Shown: piece by piece, positions 1 through 6,362 of the stretch | Layout: each line of letters starts with the position of its first letter | Numbering within the stretch: position 1 is the stretch's first letter | The notes under the pieces: generated by a model | Databases searched by the model: none | What the model saw: only the letters and a program-made list of their open reading frames with translations | What the model was told of the DNA's origin: nothing | Translations under genes and position numbers: made by a program | Source of the DNA: Candidatus Omnitrophota bacterium | Lineage (GTDB): Bacteria; Omnitrophota; Gorgyraeia; Gygaellales; Profunditerraquicolaceae | Direction: 5' to 3' | NCBI GenBank assembly: GCA_023228185.1 | Contig: JALOBQ010000047.1 | Location: 1 to 7,182 of the forward strand | DNA length: 7,182 bases

Positions 1-351
1 GATTATCATCTTGCGTTGGAAAATTATTTGGTTGGTTTGGATATTGATAAAAAACATGGTAATAGATTTAATTTAGCAGGTGATTATATTATGCTGGGTG
101 AATTATACCTGGAAATGGAACAATTAACTTTGGCGGAGAAATATTTTTTAGATGCCGTAAAATCAGCCAAAGAATTGAACAGCCGCATGGAACTTGCCGA
201 GGCTTATGATAATTTAGGTTTTTTGTATAAACTTCAGAGTAAAGAAAGAAAGGCCAGTGATTTCTGGCGCCTGGCGCAGGAGATATATAAACAAATTGAC
301 CTGAAGAAGTCGGATCAGATAAAGGATAAGATCTTCAGCCTTAACTTATAG
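1..351 (+). CDS. TPR-repeat protein, 3' end only
   Basis: The frame is open from the first base to a TAA at 349-351, so this is the last 116 residues of a larger protein whose start lies outside the window. Two tetratricopeptide repeats can be read at about residues 24-58 (core LGELY...AEKYF..A) and 64-98 (core AYDNLGFLY...AxxFWxxA). The first 20 residues look like the second helix of a preceding repeat. TPR arrays are helical protein-protein interaction scaffolds, so a binding or adaptor role is likely, but the partner and any catalytic or sensor domain would lie upstream. The TTG at 16 is an internal leucine codon and not a convincing start, because the frame continues upstream in TPR register. 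It is separated from the next gene by about 200 bases, so it is probably a separate transcription unit. Confidence 0.8.
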   Translation, partial: DYHLALENYLVGLDIDKKHGNRFNLAGDYIMLGELYLEMEQLTLAEKYFLDAVKSAKELNSRMELAEAYDNLGFLYKLQSKERKASDFWRLAQEIYKQIDLKKSDQIKDKIFSLNL

Positions 352-382
352 ACAGTCTACGTAATTATTTGGTATCCATCGG

Positions 383-414
383 TTTACAAAAAATACACTT
401 TAATTTTATATAAG
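383..414 (+). promoter_or_regulatory. candidate promoter for the Asp-box gene
   Basis: TTTACA at 383-388 matches the -35 consensus at 5 of 6 positions. It is followed by an AT-rich stretch with TATATA (407-412, 18-base spacer) and TATAAG (409-414, 20-base spacer) as alternative -10 hexamers. A start site near 420 would put the inverted repeat at 435-458 at the beginning of the leader. A second possible pair lies closer to the gene: TTCAAA at 459-464 with TAAAAT at 483-488. The region is so AT-rich that chance matches are expected, so this is weak evidence. Confidence 0.28.
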
Positions 415-434
415 TTTTAAAGTTATCTGAAGGT

Positions 435-458
435 ATGACGCTATTCTGGTTGCGTCAT
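435..458. repeat. 7-bp inverted repeat, possible operator or hairpin
   Basis: ATGACGC (435-441) and GCGTCAT (452-458) form a perfect 7-bp inverted repeat with a 10-base spacer. It lies in the 199-base gap between the TPR gene and the Asp-box gene. It is followed by TTTC and an A/T mix, not a T-run, so it is a poor intrinsic terminator for the TPR gene 84 bases upstream. The half-site TTGCGTCA (450-457) recurs as a direct copy at 522-529, just before the ribosome binding site of the next gene. That favours a protein-binding site or leader element over a terminator. The role is inferred. Confidence 0.4.
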
Positions 459-537
459 TTCAAATAAATAAATCGCCAGTAGTAAAATTTTTTAAAATAG
501 TTAGTTAGATTTTGCCGTCTTTTGCGTCAATTATTGC

Positions 538-544
538 AGGAGGT
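538..544 (+). promoter_or_regulatory. ribosome binding site fixing the start at 551
   Basis: AGGAGGT is a near-perfect anti-16S match, six bases before the ATG at 551. It sits inside the reading frame that would begin at the upstream TTG codon at 512, and it decides against that longer start. The residues between 512 and 551 add nothing recognisable, whereas starting at 551 gives a clean signal peptide. Confidence 0.85.
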
Positions 545-550
545 GGCAAA

Positions 551-2113
551 ATGTTTAAAAAGATACTTGTTCTGGTTTATCTGTTCATGCTCATTGTTTT
601 TGTCCCAAATGCAGCAGCCCAGGAGATGGATTGGGAAGAGCTTGGCGGCGACATATTCGATGTGCGCTGTCTTTTTGTTTTTCCGGATAATAAGCGGAAT
701 ATGCTTATCGGTAACCAGGGAAACATTTTCTTAAGCTCTGACACCGGTGTCAGTTGGTCAAGAAAATTATCATTACGCGGTAAAGATAAAAAGATTAATC
801 AGATTTTATCAACTCAAAACAAAAAAATGATTATTTACGCGGCTACGGATTGCGGGCTTTACGCAAGTTTTGACAACGCTTTAAATTGGAAAAGGATTTT
901 TAGGGGCGCAAATCATGAGGAAAGTTCCTCTACCGCTATAGCGCTAAAGGGCGAAACAATTCTTGTGGGCACAAAAAGCGGGCTATATTTAAGTAATGAT
1001 AATGGAAGAAACTGGGAGAAAGAAACCGGCGAACTTGGCCGCAGCGAGATATTAAATATTGATGTTTTTAATGGCGGCAAAAACAGCTATATTTACGCGG
1101 CAACCGTTAATGGGGTATTTAAGAAACACAACCAGGACAATTGGGAAAAAATTTACTCTCAAAACAATAGGCAGGATAATGCTGATCAGCAAAGCCAGAT
1201 AGTTGATACTGATCAGCAAAGCCGTTATTGGGGAGTCCGTTATATTAAATCTGATCCGGAAAATGATGGTTTGTTGTATTTAGCCACGACAAGAGGTATC
1301 TATAAAAGCTTAGATGCCGGTAATAGTTGGGAGGCGGTCGCAGAATATGGGTTATTGCAGCGGGATGTTAAATATTTATCAATATCTGTATCCGGACAGC
1401 TTTTTAGCGTGACTAACTCGGGAATTTTTGTTTTTAATCAAGACCGTTGGCTTGAACAAACCAGTAGCTTGAGCGCTGGCACTATACATAGCCTGGCAAT
1501 CATTGAGCCGGATGTTTTATTAATCGGCGCTGATAAAGGAGTTTTCCGGTCAATTGTTTCCAAAAAATCAATTGCCTATGGCATAAATTCGAATGAAATT
1601 TCTGCTAAAGAACCTAAAATTAACCAGGTCCAGCAGGCGGCGATTGATTACGCGGAAGTCAGCCCGGAAAAAATTAAAAACTGGAGAAAGCAAGCCGCTA
1701 AAAAGGCGCTGCTTCCGGAATTAAGCGTAGGTGTTGAGCGCAATTCCACTGATCTTTGGCATTGGGAAACAGGGTCATCAACGATTGGGCAAAGCGGCGA
1801 TGATTCATTAAGAAGAGGCCGGGATAGTATTGATTGGGATGTAACGTTGAGATGGGATTTAGGCGAAATTATCTGGAATGACGACCAGACAAACATTGAC
1901 GTGCGCAGCAAGCTGATGGTAGAACTGCGCGATGATATTTTAGACCAGGTGAACAAGCTCTACTTTGAACGGCTACGCGTAAAAATGGAGTTGGGGAATT
2001 TAAACATAGAAGATCTAAAAAAACGCAATGAAAAGGAATTAAAGCTTCAGGAATTGTCCGCTTCTTTAGACGCGCTTACCGGCGGATATTTTTCCCGCCA
2101 AATTGAGGCATAA
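551..2113 (+). CDS. secreted Asp-box (BNR) repeat propeller protein with TolC-like C-terminus
   Basis: This is a 520-residue exported protein of unknown function. Residues 1-23 are a Sec signal peptide: two lysines, a hydrophobic core, and a likely type I cleavage after the A-A-A at 21-23. Four Asp-boxes (S-x-D-x-G-x-x-W type) stand at residues 62-69, 106-113, 148-155 and 253-260. Degenerate copies near 192-198 and 295-300 suggest a beta-propeller resembling YCF48-like or sialidase-type folds, but no sialidase catalytic set is evident. After about residue 355 the character changes. LLPELSVGVE (387-396), then WDVTLRWDLGE (429-439), then a long amphipathic helix (about 445-505) recall strand-helix segments of TolC-family outer-membrane proteins. 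The tail is far too short for a full TolC. A Q/N/D-rich loop at 204-225 contains a short duplication. Function is not assigned; an envelope structural or assembly role is a guess. Confidence 0.8.
   Translation: MFKKILVLVYLFMLIVFVPNAAAQEMDWEELGGDIFDVRCLFVFPDNKRNMLIGNQGNIFLSSDTGVSWSRKLSLRGKDKKINQILSTQNKKMIIYAATDCGLYASFDNALNWKRIFRGANHEESSSTAIALKGETILVGTKSGLYLSNDNGRNWEKETGELGRSEILNIDVFNGGKNSYIYAATVNGVFKKHNQDNWEKIYSQNNRQDNADQQSQIVDTDQQSRYWGVRYIKSDPENDGLLYLATTRGIYKSLDAGNSWEAVAEYGLLQRDVKYLSISVSGQLFSVTNSGIFVFNQDRWLEQTSSLSAGTIHSLAIIEPDVLLIGADKGVFRSIVSKKSIAYGINSNEISAKEPKINQVQQAAIDYAEVSPEKIKNWRKQAAKKALLPELSVGVERNSTDLWHWETGSSTIGQSGDDSLRRGRDSIDWDVTLRWDLGEIIWNDDQTNIDVRSKLMVELRDDILDQVNKLYFERLRVKMELGNLNIEDLKKRNEKELKLQELSASLDALTGGYFSRQIEA
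1182..1223 (+). repeat. 15-bp direct repeat, 27-base period
   Basis: CTGATCAGCAAAGCC occurs at 1182-1196 and again at 1209-1223. The spacing of 27 bases is exactly nine codons, so the frame is kept and the residues DQQS are repeated. Each copy begins with the 8-bp palindrome CTGATCAG. It lies in a glutamine/asparagine-rich loop between Asp-boxes of the propeller protein. It looks like a short tandem duplication tolerated in a surface loop. Confidence 0.75.
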
Positions 2114-2137
2114 CTCCGGAATGCATCAGAAAAATTC

Positions 2138-2166
2138 TTGCAATTAATTGGGCTTTATGCTAATTT
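2138..2166 (+). promoter_or_regulatory. candidate promoter for the trxA-pckG unit
   Basis: TTGCAA (2138-2143, 4 of 6 matches to TTGACA) is separated by 17 bases from TAATTT (2161-2166, 3 of 6 matches to TATAAT). The latter is directly preceded by TGC, an extended -10 arrangement. It lies in the only sizeable gap before seven closely packed genes. No intrinsic terminator is visible between the Asp-box gene and trxA, so read-through from upstream is also possible. Confidence 0.35.
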
Positions 2167-2201
2167 ATTAACACCCCATTTTTATCAACCCAATAAAAGA
2201 A

Positions 2202-2206
2202 AAGGA
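2202..2206 (+). promoter_or_regulatory. ribosome binding site of trxA
   Basis: AAGGA lies eight bases before the ATG at 2215 and supports that start. Confidence 0.7.
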
Positions 2207-2214
2207 TCTAAAAA

Positions 2215-2538
2215 ATGAGTCTTGTCCACTTCAGCGATGCGAATTTTAAAAAAGAAGCTTTAGAATCCAATCTGCCGGTTTTGGTGGATTTTTGGGCGGC
2301 TTGGTGCGGCCCGTGCAAGATGATCGGCCCTTTGATTGAGGAAGCGGCGAAAGAATACGCGGGAAAAATTGTTGTCGGAAAGATGGATGTGGACGCAAAT
2401 TCCGTGATCCCGACGCAATTTGGCGTGATGTCTATCCCGACGTTGGTTTTCATTAAAAACGGCAAGATCATGGACCAGGTTGTCGGCGCGATAAGCAAGC
2501 CGGAACTACGGCGTAAAATCGAAGAAAATATTTCATAA
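2215..2538 (+). CDS. trxA: thioredoxin
   Basis: This is a 107-residue cytoplasmic thioredoxin, the usual length for the family. The active site WCGPC is at residues 30-34, with redox cysteines 31 and 34, in the context DFWAAWCGPCK. The buried acidic residue is D25, the cis-proline is P75 in SIPTL, and the conserved glycine after the last strand pair is G91. It reduces protein disulfides and is itself reduced by thioredoxin reductase, encoded about 3 kb downstream in the same direction. The start has a good ribosome binding site, and the protein begins right at the first strand with no signal peptide. It is the first gene of the putative unit, 30 bases ahead of pta. Function is secure; physiological targets are not visible. 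Confidence 0.97.
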   Translation: MSLVHFSDANFKKEALESNLPVLVDFWAAWCGPCKMIGPLIEEAAKEYAGKIVVGKMDVDANSVIPTQFGVMSIPTLVFIKNGKIMDQVVGAISKPELRRKIEENIS

Positions 2539-2568
2539 TATAAACTTTAAGGCGAAAAGGAATTTTAG

Positions 2569-3498
2569 ATGAGCGCGATTAAAAAAATACGTGAACAGGC
2601 AAGAAAGATCCCGAAGACGGTTGTGCTACCTGAGTATAATGATGCCAGGACCATAGAAGCAGCGCATATGATCAAGGAAGAAGGCTTGGCGATCCCGTTA
2701 GTTTTAACTCCGGAAATGGTGGATAAAAATAAAAAAGAACAATATATCCAGGAATTTTATCAACTCTATAAAGATAAAGATATGCAGTTAAGCCAGGTGA
2801 GAAGTTTTTTTGAGGATACGCTCTATGTCGCCGCGATGATGACCCGTGAAGGATTAGCTGATGGTTTAGTTGCCGGCGCCAGCCATACTACATCGGATAT
2901 GGCGCGCGCTTCTATCCGTTGCATCGGCACAGATCCGAGATTTTCTTTGGCTTCCAGTTGTTTTATTATCGATGTTCCCAACTGCGTTCATGGTGACGCC
3001 GGGACTTTTATCTACGCTGATTGCGGAGTGATTCCCGATCCTAACGCCAGGCAGTTATCCTGCATTGCGATCACTGCTTCGGAATTAGCGGGTAAAGTAT
3101 TGAATATTACTCCGAGAGTGGCTTTTTTAAGTTATTCCACTAAAGGTTCAGCCAAAGCAAAGTCAACGGATAAAATTATTCAGGCGATTGCCACGCTTAA
3201 AGAGTCTTATCCGGATATGCTGGTTGATGGAGAATTACAGGTTGACGCCGCGATTGTTCCGTCGGTGGCTAAGAGCAAATCTCCGGATAGCCCTTTAAAA
3301 GGCAATGCGAATGTTTTAATATTTCCTAATCTTGAAGCAGGTAATATCGCTTATAAACTTACGCAAAGGCTTGCTGGCGCAAGGGCGCTGGGGCCGATAT
3401 TTTTAGGCTTAAATAAACCTGCCAGCGATCTTTCCCGCGGTTGTTTTACTGAAGACATCGTAGATTGCGTTGCCGTTACGGCAATCCGCGCACAATAA
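2569..3498 (+). CDS. pta: phosphate acetyltransferase (phosphotransacetylase)
   Basis: This cytoplasmic enzyme interconverts acetyl-CoA plus phosphate with acetyl phosphate plus CoA. Family features are clear: KTVVLPEYNDARTIEAA near the N-terminus (residues 16-32), DGLVAGASHTTSDMAR around 98-113, DGELQVDAA about two-thirds along, ANVLIFPNLEAGNI, and DLSRGC...EDIVD at the end. S289, R290 and D296 of that last motif correspond, from memory, to the catalytic Ser309/Arg310/Asp316 of the Methanosarcina enzyme. DGELQVDAA and SRGC favour phosphotransacetylase over the related phosphotransbutyrylase. At 309 residues it is slightly shorter than the usual 325-335 for the single-domain form, and it lacks the long N-terminal regulatory domain of the enterobacterial enzyme. 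AAAGGA at 2556-2561 is the ribosome binding site. The stop is one base before ackA, its pathway partner. Confidence 0.95.
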   Translation: MSAIKKIREQARKIPKTVVLPEYNDARTIEAAHMIKEEGLAIPLVLTPEMVDKNKKEQYIQEFYQLYKDKDMQLSQVRSFFEDTLYVAAMMTREGLADGLVAGASHTTSDMARASIRCIGTDPRFSLASSCFIIDVPNCVHGDAGTFIYADCGVIPDPNARQLSCIAITASELAGKVLNITPRVAFLSYSTKGSAKAKSTDKIIQAIATLKESYPDMLVDGELQVDAAIVPSVAKSKSPDSPLKGNANVLIFPNLEAGNIAYKLTQRLAGARALGPIFLGLNKPASDLSRGCFTEDIVDCVAVTAIRAQ

Positions 3499-3499
3499 A

Positions 3500-4561
3500 A
3501 TGAAAAAAATACTCGTAATTAATAGCGGGAGTTCATCGATAAAATACAGGCTTTTCCATATGCCTTCAGAAACTATTTTTTCTAAAGGTGTAATTGAACA
3601 TATCGGCGAAGATGGCTCAACAGTAAAAAATCATTACGTAGGTTTGAAATTGATTTTAAAGCGCCTGGATCAGATAGATGCTGTCGGCCACAGGGTAGTG
3701 CATGGGGCGGAAAAATTTAAACAACCTGTTTTAATCGACGAAAATGTGATCAAAGGGATCAGTAAATGTTCAAGTATCGCGCCCTTGCATAATCCGGCGA
3801 ATTTATCCGGTATCAAAGCATGCGCTAAACTGCTTACCGGCATAAAGCAAGTGGCGGTTTTTGACACCGCTTTTCATCAGAGTATCCCTGATTACGCCTA
3901 TATTTACGGTCTGCCTTATGAATATTACCAAAAATTGGGAATCAGAAAATACGGTTTTCACGGCACGAGCCATCAGTATGTCGCTCACGAAGCGGCGAAA
4001 GTTTTAAAGAAACATTTAGGCGAGCTTAAATTAATTACTTGCCATTTAGGCAATGGTTGCAGTATTACCGCGATTGATAAAGGCAAATCCGTGGATACGA
4101 GCATGGGTTTTACCCCGTTAGAAGGATTGGTGATGGGCACTCGTTGCGGCGATGTTGACCCGGCTTTGATCCCGCATATTATGCGTAAAAGAAAACTTGA
4201 CCCGAAGGCTATGGAAAAAATGCTGAATAAGGATAGCGGATTAAAAGGTATCTCCGGAATTAGTAATGATATGCGTGTTTTAGAGGACAGAGAAAAAGCC
4301 GGTTCAGGCAGGGCAAAATTAGCGAGGAATATTTTCGCTTACCGGATCAGGAAATATATCGGTTCTTATATCACGGTGATGGGCGGGCTTGACGCTTTAG
4401 TGTTTACCGCCGGTATCGGTGAAAATCAGGCTTCGATAAGAGACAGGGTAACCAAAGGCCTTTTTACTTTTTTAAAAAAGAAGCCGAAAATTCTGGTAAT
4501 CCCGACGAATGAGGAATTAATGATCGCGCGCCAGACATACGCGCTGATTAAGGAGAATTAA
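3500..4561 (+). CDS. ackA: acetate kinase, short form
   Basis: It transfers phosphate from acetyl phosphate to ADP, giving acetate and ATP. Motifs in order: INSGSSSIK (7-15), GHRVVHG (63-69), APLHNPANL (94-102), AVFDTAFH (119-126), GFHGTSH (152-158), HLGNG (182-186), GTRCGDVDP (213-221), AGIGEN and IPTNEEL near the end. The catalytic and substrate-binding set N8, R65, H97, D122, H154, R215 and the C-terminal glutamate pair (338/339) is present. At 353 residues it is about 45-50 shorter than typical acetate kinases. The loss is about 26 residues before GHRVVHG and about 21 between GIGEN and NEEL. The ATG at 3500 begins the conserved first strand. An earlier GTG-type start at 3470 would add ten residues overlapping pta with no family match. 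There is no clear ribosome binding site. The start lies one base after the pta stop, which suggests translational coupling. Confidence 0.95.
   Translation: MKKILVINSGSSSIKYRLFHMPSETIFSKGVIEHIGEDGSTVKNHYVGLKLILKRLDQIDAVGHRVVHGAEKFKQPVLIDENVIKGISKCSSIAPLHNPANLSGIKACAKLLTGIKQVAVFDTAFHQSIPDYAYIYGLPYEYYQKLGIRKYGFHGTSHQYVAHEAAKVLKKHLGELKLITCHLGNGCSITAIDKGKSVDTSMGFTPLEGLVMGTRCGDVDPALIPHIMRKRKLDPKAMEKMLNKDSGLKGISGISNDMRVLEDREKAGSGRAKLARNIFAYRIRKYIGSYITVMGGLDALVFTAGIGENQASIRDRVTKGLFTFLKKKPKILVIPTNEELMIARQTYALIKEN
4550..4555 (+). promoter_or_regulatory. ribosome binding site of panD inside the end of ackA
   Basis: AAGGAG, seven bases before the panD ATG at 4563, is embedded in the last codons of ackA. 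It allows efficient initiation although the genes are separated by only one base. Confidence 0.75.
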
Positions 4562-4562
4562 G

Positions 4563-4913
4563 ATGCTGAAAAATTTTTTAAACGCAAAAATCCATAAAGC
4601 TACTGTTACTGAGGCCAATCTTTATTATGAAGGCAGTATTACTATTGATGCGCTGTTGATCAAAGCCGCAGGGATCTCTGAGTATGAAAAAGTTGAGGTG
4701 TTGAATTTAAATAACGGCGTGCGCCTTGAGACTTACGTGATTAGCGGACAAGCCGGCTCAGGGGTTGTTTGCTTGAATGGCCCGGCCGCCCGTGGCGCTT
4801 GCCCAGGCGATCATGTGATTATATTATCTTATGTCTTGTTGAATGAAAAAGAGGCCGGCAAGAATAAACCGAAAGTGATCAAAGTAGATGCCAGAAACCG
4901 CATTAAAAATTAG
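4563..4913 (+). CDS. panD: aspartate 1-decarboxylase (pyruvoyl enzyme precursor)
   Basis: It decarboxylates L-aspartate to beta-alanine, a precursor of pantothenate and coenzyme A. The 116-residue length is normal. The self-cleavage site is G24-S25 in YYEGSITID; serine 25 becomes the pyruvoyl group of the alpha chain. Other conserved residues visible are K9 and H11 (AKIHKATVTEANL), R54, T57 and Y58 (RLETYV), and N72-G73 in NGPAARGACPGD. It is a soluble cytoplasmic tetramer in characterised homologues. The gene starts one base after ackA, and its last 26 bases overlap the next gene, def. Its position directly after pta-ackA links CoA supply with an enzyme pair that turns over acetyl-CoA; that functional link is inference. 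No other pantothenate gene is in the window. Confidence 0.96.
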   Translation: MLKNFLNAKIHKATVTEANLYYEGSITIDALLIKAAGISEYEKVEVLNLNNGVRLETYVISGQAGSGVVCLNGPAARGACPGDHVIILSYVLLNEKEAGKNKPKVIKVDARNRIKN

Positions 4914-5436
4914 AGTTTACGGCGACAGCATATTAAGAAGCAGGGCCGCTTTAGTTAAAAGCGTTGATGCCGGAAGCCGTCAAGTTTTAAGCAGTATGGC
5001 AGTTACAATGTATGAAGGTAATGGCGTGGGATTAGCCGCTCCGCAGATAGGCATCAGCCAGCAATTAATCGTTGTGGATATCGGCTCGGGTTTATACAAG
5101 CTGGTTAATCCGCGGATTATTAAAAGGCAGGGCACCCAAGTCACGCAAGAAGGCTGTTTAAGCGTGCCGGGTATTTGCATCAACGTGAAAAGAGCGATGA
5201 AGGTATGGCTGAAAGCTCTTGATGAAAATGGCAAATTTGTGGATATTCAGGCTGAAGGGCTGTTAGCCTGTGTTTTTCAACATGAGATCGACCATCTAAA
5301 AGGCAAGATGATCGTTGATTACGCCAAACTTTTTGATAAAGTGAAAATGAAAAAAAAATTGGCGGCATTAGAAAGCAAAGCTAAAGAAAATGCCGCTTGC
5401 CAGCCTTTAAAGAAACAATGCCGGCTCAAAATATAA
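4888..5436 (+). CDS. def: peptide deformylase
   Basis: It removes the formyl group from the N-terminal formyl-methionine of nascent proteins. All three family motifs are intact: GVGLAAPQIG (46-55), EGCLSVPG (88-95) and QHEIDHLKG (131-139). The metal ligands are C90, H132 and H136, with catalytic E133. At 182 residues it is slightly longer than many deformylases because of a basic, lysine-rich C-terminal tail (about 148-182). The start at 4888 puts LKIRVYGDSILR, the usual beginning of the family, at residue 6. It overlaps the 3' end of panD by 26 bases in another frame. The ribosome binding site is weak (only an AAAG-type stretch upstream), so translation probably depends on ribosomes finishing panD. 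Deformylase is usually next to fmt or priA, and neither is seen here. Confidence 0.95.
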   Translation: MPETALKIRVYGDSILRSRAALVKSVDAGSRQVLSSMAVTMYEGNGVGLAAPQIGISQQLIVVDIGSGLYKLVNPRIIKRQGTQVTQEGCLSVPGICINVKRAMKVWLKALDENGKFVDIQAEGLLACVFQHEIDHLKGKMIVDYAKLFDKVKMKKKLAALESKAKENAACQPLKKQCRLKI

Positions 5437-5446
5437 GAAGGAACTT

Positions 5447-6352
5447 ATGCTTTATGATTTGATCATTATTGGGGCAGGCCCGGCAGGATTAACCGCCGCG
5501 ATATACGCCGGCCGCAGCCTGATGAATACGCTTCTAATCGAGAAAATGGCTGTTGGCGGCAGGATCTTATTAAGTGAGAAAATTGAGAATTACCCGGGTT
5601 TTCCCGAGGGTATTCTTACGTCCGAGCTTATTTCGCGTATGCTTAAACAAGTTAGCGGGCTGGGCGTAAAAATTGATAGTGATGAAGTTGTTGATATCGA
5701 TTGCCAGAAAAAAACCGTAAAGACTTCTTCGAATAATTATTCCGCTAAGACGATTATTATCGCCACCGGCGCCCGGCCGAGGAAATTACAAGTTATTGGC
5801 GAAGATAAATATATTGGCCGCGGAGTTTCATATTGCGCAACTTGCGACGCTCCATTTTACAAAGGCAAAAACGTAGTTATTGTCGGCGGAGGTAACGCGG
5901 TAGCCCAAGAAGCTTTATATTTGACGCGTTTTGCTACAAGCGTTAGGATCATACATCGCCGCCAGGATTTACGGGCTGCGGAAATTTTACAGCAAAGAAT
6001 ACTTAAAGACGAAAAAATCAAATTCACGCTGGATAGCGTGGTAACCGAGATTTTAGGTGAAAATAAAGTAAGCGCGGTTAAAGTTAAGAACGTGTTAAAC
6101 GGGGCTGAAGAAAAGATTGCTTGTGACGGAGTATTTATTTATATCGGTTATCAGCCGGAAACAACTTTTTTAAAAGGTAAATTGGAATTAGATCAAGCCG
6201 GGTTTATTCTTGCCGGTGAAGATCTAAGCACTACGGTAGAAGGCGTTTTTGTTTGCGGTGATTGCCGTAAAAAGACGCTTTATCAGGTAATTAATGCTTG
6301 TGGCGATGGGGCGATCGCGGCGGATTCAGCGTATAAATATATCAGTAAATAA
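5447..6352 (+). CDS. trxB: thioredoxin reductase
   Basis: It is a flavoprotein that passes electrons from NADPH to thioredoxin. The FAD-binding GAGPAG is at residues 9-14. ENYPGFP stands at 47-53. The redox-active CATC is at 130-133, in the context SYCATCD. The second dinucleotide-binding site is GGGNAV (147-152), and the phosphate-binding HRR (170-172) with R176 indicates NADPH preference. The C-terminal FAD motif is VFVCGDCRKKTLYQV. At 301 residues it is close to the usual 305-320. Small deviations are GGR where GGQ is common at 37-39, and NAVAQEA in place of the usual N(S/T)A-x-EEA. It begins ten bases after def, with AAGGAA (5438-5443) unusually close to the ATG. Its obvious partner is the thioredoxin at the head of the same gene run. 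Confidence 0.95.
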   Translation: MLYDLIIIGAGPAGLTAAIYAGRSLMNTLLIEKMAVGGRILLSEKIENYPGFPEGILTSELISRMLKQVSGLGVKIDSDEVVDIDCQKKTVKTSSNNYSAKTIIIATGARPRKLQVIGEDKYIGRGVSYCATCDAPFYKGKNVVIVGGGNAVAQEALYLTRFATSVRIIHRRQDLRAAEILQQRILKDEKIKFTLDSVVTEILGENKVSAVKVKNVLNGAEEKIACDGVFIYIGYQPETTFLKGKLELDQAGFILAGEDLSTTVEGVFVCGDCRKKTLYQVINACGDGAIAADSAYKYISK

Positions 6353-6353
6353 G

Positions 6354-6359
6354 AAGGAG
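6354..6359 (+). promoter_or_regulatory. ribosome binding site of the PEPCK gene
   Basis: AAGGAG lies directly after the trxB stop and only three bases before the ATG at 6363. It is a strong core with unusually tight spacing, similar to that of trxB. No other ATG or GTG nearby fits the frame better. Confidence 0.65.
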
Positions 6360-6362
6360 AAA

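Noticed and set aside
435..458. Intrinsic terminator for the TPR gene
   Set aside because: The stem is only 7 bp with a 10-base loop and is not followed by a T-run; it also lies 84 bases after the stop codon. A regulatory repeat fits better.
512..550. Upstream extension of the Asp-box protein from a TTG codon at 512
   Set aside because: A strong AGGAGGT site lies inside this extension and points to the ATG at 551, which gives a clean signal peptide.
522..734. 70-residue open frame overlapping the start of the propeller gene
   Set aside because: It is out of frame with a well-supported secreted protein, and its hydrophobic N-terminus is a shadow of the signal-peptide coding region.
1648..1956. 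Minus-strand open frame within the propeller gene
   Set aside because: It is antisense to a gene with clear domain structure, and has no recognisable protein motif and no credible start site.
2147..2194. ATTGGG...CCCAAT inverted repeat before trxA
   Set aside because: The arms are six bases with a 36-base spacer, easily expected by chance in this AT-rich gap.
2208..2498. Minus-strand open frame across trxA
   Set aside because: It is a complementary shadow of an unmistakable thioredoxin gene.
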